Positions 61,170 through 64,000 of a stretch of DNA of 64,000 nucleotides are shown piece by piece. Under the pieces are notes generated by a model. The model made no database searches, had not been told where the DNA came from, and was given only the letters and a program-made list of their open reading frames with translations. This DNA is from an uncultured Flavobacteriaceae bacterium (GTDB lineage: Bacteria; Bacteroidota; Bacteroidia; Flavobacteriales; Flavobacteriaceae). The translations under genes were made by a program, and so were the position numbers. The stretch is from NCBI GenBank assembly GCA_947486785.1, contig CANKUU010000019.1:1-64000 (forward strand). The letters run 5' to 3'. The first letter of the stretch is position 1, and every line of letters starts with the position of its first letter.

Positions 61170-61781
61170 TTATTTTATTAATTTTTCATTTACAATACTT
61201 CGCACTATATCAACGGCAACCGTATTATATTTATTATTAGGAATAATGATGTCAGCGTATTCTTTTGAAGGCTCAATAAACTGCAGATGCATAGGTTTCA
61301 AAACCGACTGATATTTGTTGATGGTTTCATCCAAATCCCATCCGCGCTCATTTACATCTCTCTTTAAACGTCTAATTAGTCGTTCATCAGAATCGGCATG
61401 AACAAATATTTTGATGTCGCACATGTCTCGAATCTCTTTGGTGGTAAATATTAAAATACCTTCAACGATTAATACTTTTGTGGGGTGCGTTGGAACAGTT
61501 TCTTTTGTACGATTACATTCTAGAAATGAGTACACAGGTTGCTGAATAGAATTTCCTATTTTTAACTCTTTCAAATGTTCTTCTAGCAGTTCAAAATCTA
61601 TAGAGCTAGGGTGGTCAAAATTGGTTTCTCTTCTTTCTGTAAGTGTTAAATGAGAGAGATCATTATAATACGAATCTTGTGAAATTACACCAACTTCTGA
61701 ATCGGCTAGCTCGTTAATAATTTGATTTACAACTGTTGTTTTACCGCAGCCGGTTCCGCCAGCAATACCAATGACTAACAT
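61170..61781 (-). CDS. udk: Uridine kinase
   Basis: This 203-residue enzyme phosphorylates uridine and cytidine with ATP or GTP. The P-loop GIAGGTGCGKTTVVNQI, DSYYNDLSHLT, the FDHPSSIDFELLEEHL segment and RRLKRDVNERGWDLDE are typical. The length fits the family. It sits directly in front of the FtsB-like gene and probably shares its transcript. Confidence 0.96.
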   Translation of the reverse strand: MLVIGIAGGTGCGKTTVVNQIINELADSEVGVISQDSYYNDLSHLTLTERRETNFDHPSSIDFELLEEHLKELKIGNSIQQPVYSFLECNRTKETVPTHPTKVLIVEGILIFTTKEIRDMCDIKIFVHADSDERLIRRLKRDVNERGWDLDETINKYQSVLKPMHLQFIEPSKEYADIIIPNNKYNTVAVDIVRSIVNEKLIK

Positions 61782-61945
61782 TTTATTTTGTTTAGGTCAA
61801 AAGTACAATATTTGCAAAGAACATCTAATAAATGCTGATTGTTGGATAGTGAATTATCTCATATTTTTTAAAATAAATACTTCTTACAGAGAAAGTACAG
61901 GTTTTGAGAACATTGGTTCCAATTAGTGTAATTCACCAAACAAAA

Positions 61946-61982
61946 ACAGACCTTACTGATATGTTAGATCAGTAAGGTCTGT
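61946..61982. terminator. Intrinsic terminator of acs
   Basis: ACAGACCTTACTGAT and its exact inverse form a 15-bp stem around a 7-base loop, with a U-run (TTTTTG) on the minus strand, 8 bases past the acs stop. Confidence 0.92.
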
Positions 61983-61990
61983 AACTGATG

Positions 61991-63898
61991 CTATAAGGCA
62001 TTATTTATAATGTCTTTTACCACTTCTGGATTTAAGAGGGTACTGGTGTCGCCTAGGTTAGAAGTGTCTTTTCCAGCAATTTTTCTAAGAATACGACGCA
62101 TTATCTTACCGCTTCTAGTTTTTGGCAAACCAGAAACGAATTGAATTTTGTCTAGTTTGGCAATTGGGCCTATTTGTTCGGTAATTTGTTGGTTGATTTC
62201 TATTCTTAGGTTATCACGATCTCTTGTTTCTCCTACCTCTTTTAAGATTACATAACCATATAATGCATTTCCTTTAACATCATGAGGAAAACCAACAACT
62301 GCCGATTCGGCTACCGCTGGATGCTCGTTAATAGAGTCTTCAATTGGCGCTGTGCCTAAGTTATGACCCGAAACTATAATAACATCGTCAACACGACCCG
62401 TAATTCGGTAATAACCTACAGCATCTCTTAGTGCCCCATCGCCTGTGAAATACATGTTTTTATACGCAGAGAAATAGGTGTCTCTGTAGCGATCATGATT
62501 TCCCCAAATGGTTCTCGCAATTGAGGGCCATGGAAATTTAATGCATAAACGACCATCAACTTGATTGCCTTTAATTTCGTTACCTTTTTCATCCATTAAG
62601 GCGGGTTGTATGCCAATAAAAGGTAAGGTTGCGTATGTTGGTGTGGTGGGTGTTACATATGGTATTGGAGTAATCATCATACCGCCAGTTTCGGTTTGCC
62701 ACCAGGTATCTATAATTGGGCTTTTTTTCTTGCCCACATTATTATTGTACCAATGCCAAGCTTCTTCATTAATGGGTTCGCCAACAGAGCCTAAAACTTT
62801 TAAGGAAGATAAATCATGTTTTTCAACAAAATCTAAACTTTGTTTTGCAAGGGCTCTAATAGCTGTAGGAGCGGTGTAGAATTGGTTAACTTTATGTTTT
62901 TCTACAATTTTCCAAAAACGCCCAAAATCAGGATAGGAGGGTACCCCTTCGAACATAACTGTTGTAGCACCATTGGCAAGTGGCCCGTAAACAATATAAG
63001 AGTGTCCGGTAATCCACCCAATATCAGCGGTACACCAATAAACATCATTTTCTTTATACTGAAAAGCGTTTTTAAAGGTATAGGCAGTATATACCATGTA
63101 TCCAGCCGTGGTATGCACCATGCCTTTTGGTTTTCCTGTTGACCCTGAGGTGTACAGTATAAATAATGGATCTTCTGCATCCATAATTTCCGCAACATTG
63201 TCAGCATAAGCTTCATCTAATAAGGGTTGTAACCATTTATCACGCCCTTCTTTCATCTGAATAGCAGCGTTTGTTCGTTTTACTACTAAAACGGTTTCAA
63301 TACCCGGGCAATCTTCCAAGCCTTTATCTACAATTCCTTTTAAATCTATGGTCTTATTTCCTCTATACGAGCCATCTGAACAAATTACCATTTTACAATC
63401 AGAATCATTAATTCTAGTGGATAGGGCATTAGCTGAAAAACCTGCAAATACTACAGAGTGTATGGCACCTATTCTAGCACAGGCTAAAAGTGAAACTGCT
63501 AAATCAGGTATCATTGGTAAATAAATGCAAACACGATCACCCTTTTTTATACCATGATTTTTAAGCACATTAGCCATACGGCATACCCTTTCGTGTAATT
63601 GATGATAGCTAATATGTTCTGCAGCTTCTTTTGGGTCATTTGGCTCAAAAAGAATAGCTGTTTTATCGCCTAGGGTGTTTAAATGTCGATCTAAACAATT
63701 TTCAGTTATGTTTAACTTTGCCCCTTGAAACCATTTAATTTCTGGTTTTTCAAAATCCCATTCTAAAACTTTATTCCATTTTTTGCGCCAAACAAAGTGT
63801 TCTTCCGCGATTTCTTCCCAAAAGGCCTCAGGGTTTTGCACCGATTTACGATAAACTTGAAAATACTCTTCTAAATGTTTAATGTGATAATTGCTCAT
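61991..63898 (-). CDS. acs: Acetyl-CoA synthetase (AMP-forming)
   Basis: This 635-residue enzyme activates acetate to acetyl-CoA through acetyl-AMP. Motifs in order are the YTSGSTGKPKGMVHTTAGY loop, WWQTETGGMMITPIP, YFTGDGALRDAVGYYRITGR and PKTRSGKIMRRILRKIA, whose Lys is both catalytic and the regulated acetylation site. The length is normal. It lets the organism use acetate, and it ends in a strong terminator. Confidence 0.97.
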   Translation of the reverse strand: MSNYHIKHLEEYFQVYRKSVQNPEAFWEEIAEEHFVWRKKWNKVLEWDFEKPEIKWFQGAKLNITENCLDRHLNTLGDKTAILFEPNDPKEAAEHISYHQLHERVCRMANVLKNHGIKKGDRVCIYLPMIPDLAVSLLACARIGAIHSVVFAGFSANALSTRINDSDCKMVICSDGSYRGNKTIDLKGIVDKGLEDCPGIETVLVVKRTNAAIQMKEGRDKWLQPLLDEAYADNVAEIMDAEDPLFILYTSGSTGKPKGMVHTTAGYMVYTAYTFKNAFQYKENDVYWCTADIGWITGHSYIVYGPLANGATTVMFEGVPSYPDFGRFWKIVEKHKVNQFYTAPTAIRALAKQSLDFVEKHDLSSLKVLGSVGEPINEEAWHWYNNNVGKKKSPIIDTWWQTETGGMMITPIPYVTPTTPTYATLPFIGIQPALMDEKGNEIKGNQVDGRLCIKFPWPSIARTIWGNHDRYRDTYFSAYKNMYFTGDGALRDAVGYYRITGRVDDVIIVSGHNLGTAPIEDSINEHPAVAESAVVGFPHDVKGNALYGYVILKEVGETRDRDNLRIEINQQITEQIGPIAKLDKIQFVSGLPKTRSGKIMRRILRKIAGKDTSNLGDTSTLLNPEVVKDIINNAL

Positions 63899-63927
63899 AA
63901 GTATGTTCTATTTACTTTGATTTTGTT

Positions 63928-64000
63928 TTAATGATTTATTGCTTCAACAACACCGCTTGGTATGCGAATATCTTCTACAATTTCTTGTACATTTTTAGGT
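63928..64000 (-). CDS. 3' end of an unidentified minus-strand gene (partial)
   Basis: The last 73 bases encode, in an open minus-strand frame, PKNVQEIVEDIRIPSGVVEA and then INH before a TAA at 63930-63928. It stops 29 bases upstream of the acs start, so both may be co-transcribed. The 23 residues are not enough to name a family. Confidence 0.6.
   Translation of the reverse strand, partial: PKNVQEIVEDIRIPSGVVEAINH

Noticed and set aside
62565-63142. Two overlapping plus-strand frames of about 100 codons antisense to acs
   Set aside because: They mirror the codons of a strongly conserved enzyme and show no independent features.

Overview
The window is a chromosomal segment of a member of the Bacteroidota, almost certainly the family Flavobacteriaceae. 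The evidence is the low G+C, the near absence of Shine-Dalgarno sequences, a TTG-N19-TAnnTTTG promoter before ndk, and family-typical genes and gene orders: GldI, DUF349, DUF3810, DUF5683, DUF6122 and DUF6503 proteins, a very long signal peptidase I, parA-parB-DUF5683-dapB-lepB, and ribH-mutL-rhomboid. No genus is claimed. No tRNA, rRNA, CRISPR array or prophage was seen.

Layout. 1-692: the 5' half of an IS256-family insertion sequence, running off the left edge, with a strong hairpin before its transposase. 907-1126: a possible 50-residue membrane peptide and a terminator. 1148-10653 (minus): a housekeeping run with a DUF349 protein, aroE, two tandem DUF368 (PopT-type lipid carrier) proteins, a TPR protein, a class III aminotransferase and an OstA/LptA-like protein. 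10837-13321: a GH109-like oxidoreductase-fold glycosidase, then decayed DNA that keeps the tail of a sialate O-acetylesterase-like gene. 13322-18885 (minus): purA, a Fur-family regulator, the (p)ppGpp enzyme and a TrmH-type methyltransferase.

18948-31611 is the most coherent accessory block. A two-subunit xanthine-dehydrogenase-family molybdoenzyme, whose large subunit looks Tat-exported and lipidated, is followed by moaD, moaE, moaC, mobA, a MoeB-rhodanese fusion and a TSUP-type exporter. Next come a divergent HxlR regulator/pirin pair with a perfect palindromic operator candidate, then moeA-moaA, then xdhC. The enzyme, most of its cofactor pathway and its maturation chaperone therefore lie together.

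31612-41322: a decayed small lipoprotein gene, an SGNH esterase, two amidohydrolase genes in which two of three amidohydrolase-like halves have lost the metal motif, a DUF3810 putative zinc protease and the dipeptidase pepD. 42001-49579: a cyclophilin-FKBP fusion, GldI, a DHH phosphoesterase, a PhoD-like lipoprotein, ndk, a DUF721/DciA-like protein, a small lipoprotein, recF, a TPR membrane protein and ribH. 49867-55610: mutL (degenerate endonuclease motifs), two rhomboid proteases, a membrane endonuclease/exonuclease/phosphatase-fold protein, a DUF6122 protein and a WbqC protein. 55733-63898 (minus): lepB, dapB, DUF5683, parB, parA, an FtsB/DivIC protein, udk and acs. The last 73 bases hold the 3' end of another minus-strand gene.

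Most of the window is core genome. The parts that look mobile, decaying or unusual are the IS end, the two pseudogene zones (12.3 and 32 kb), the molybdoenzyme block and the amidohydrolase pair.
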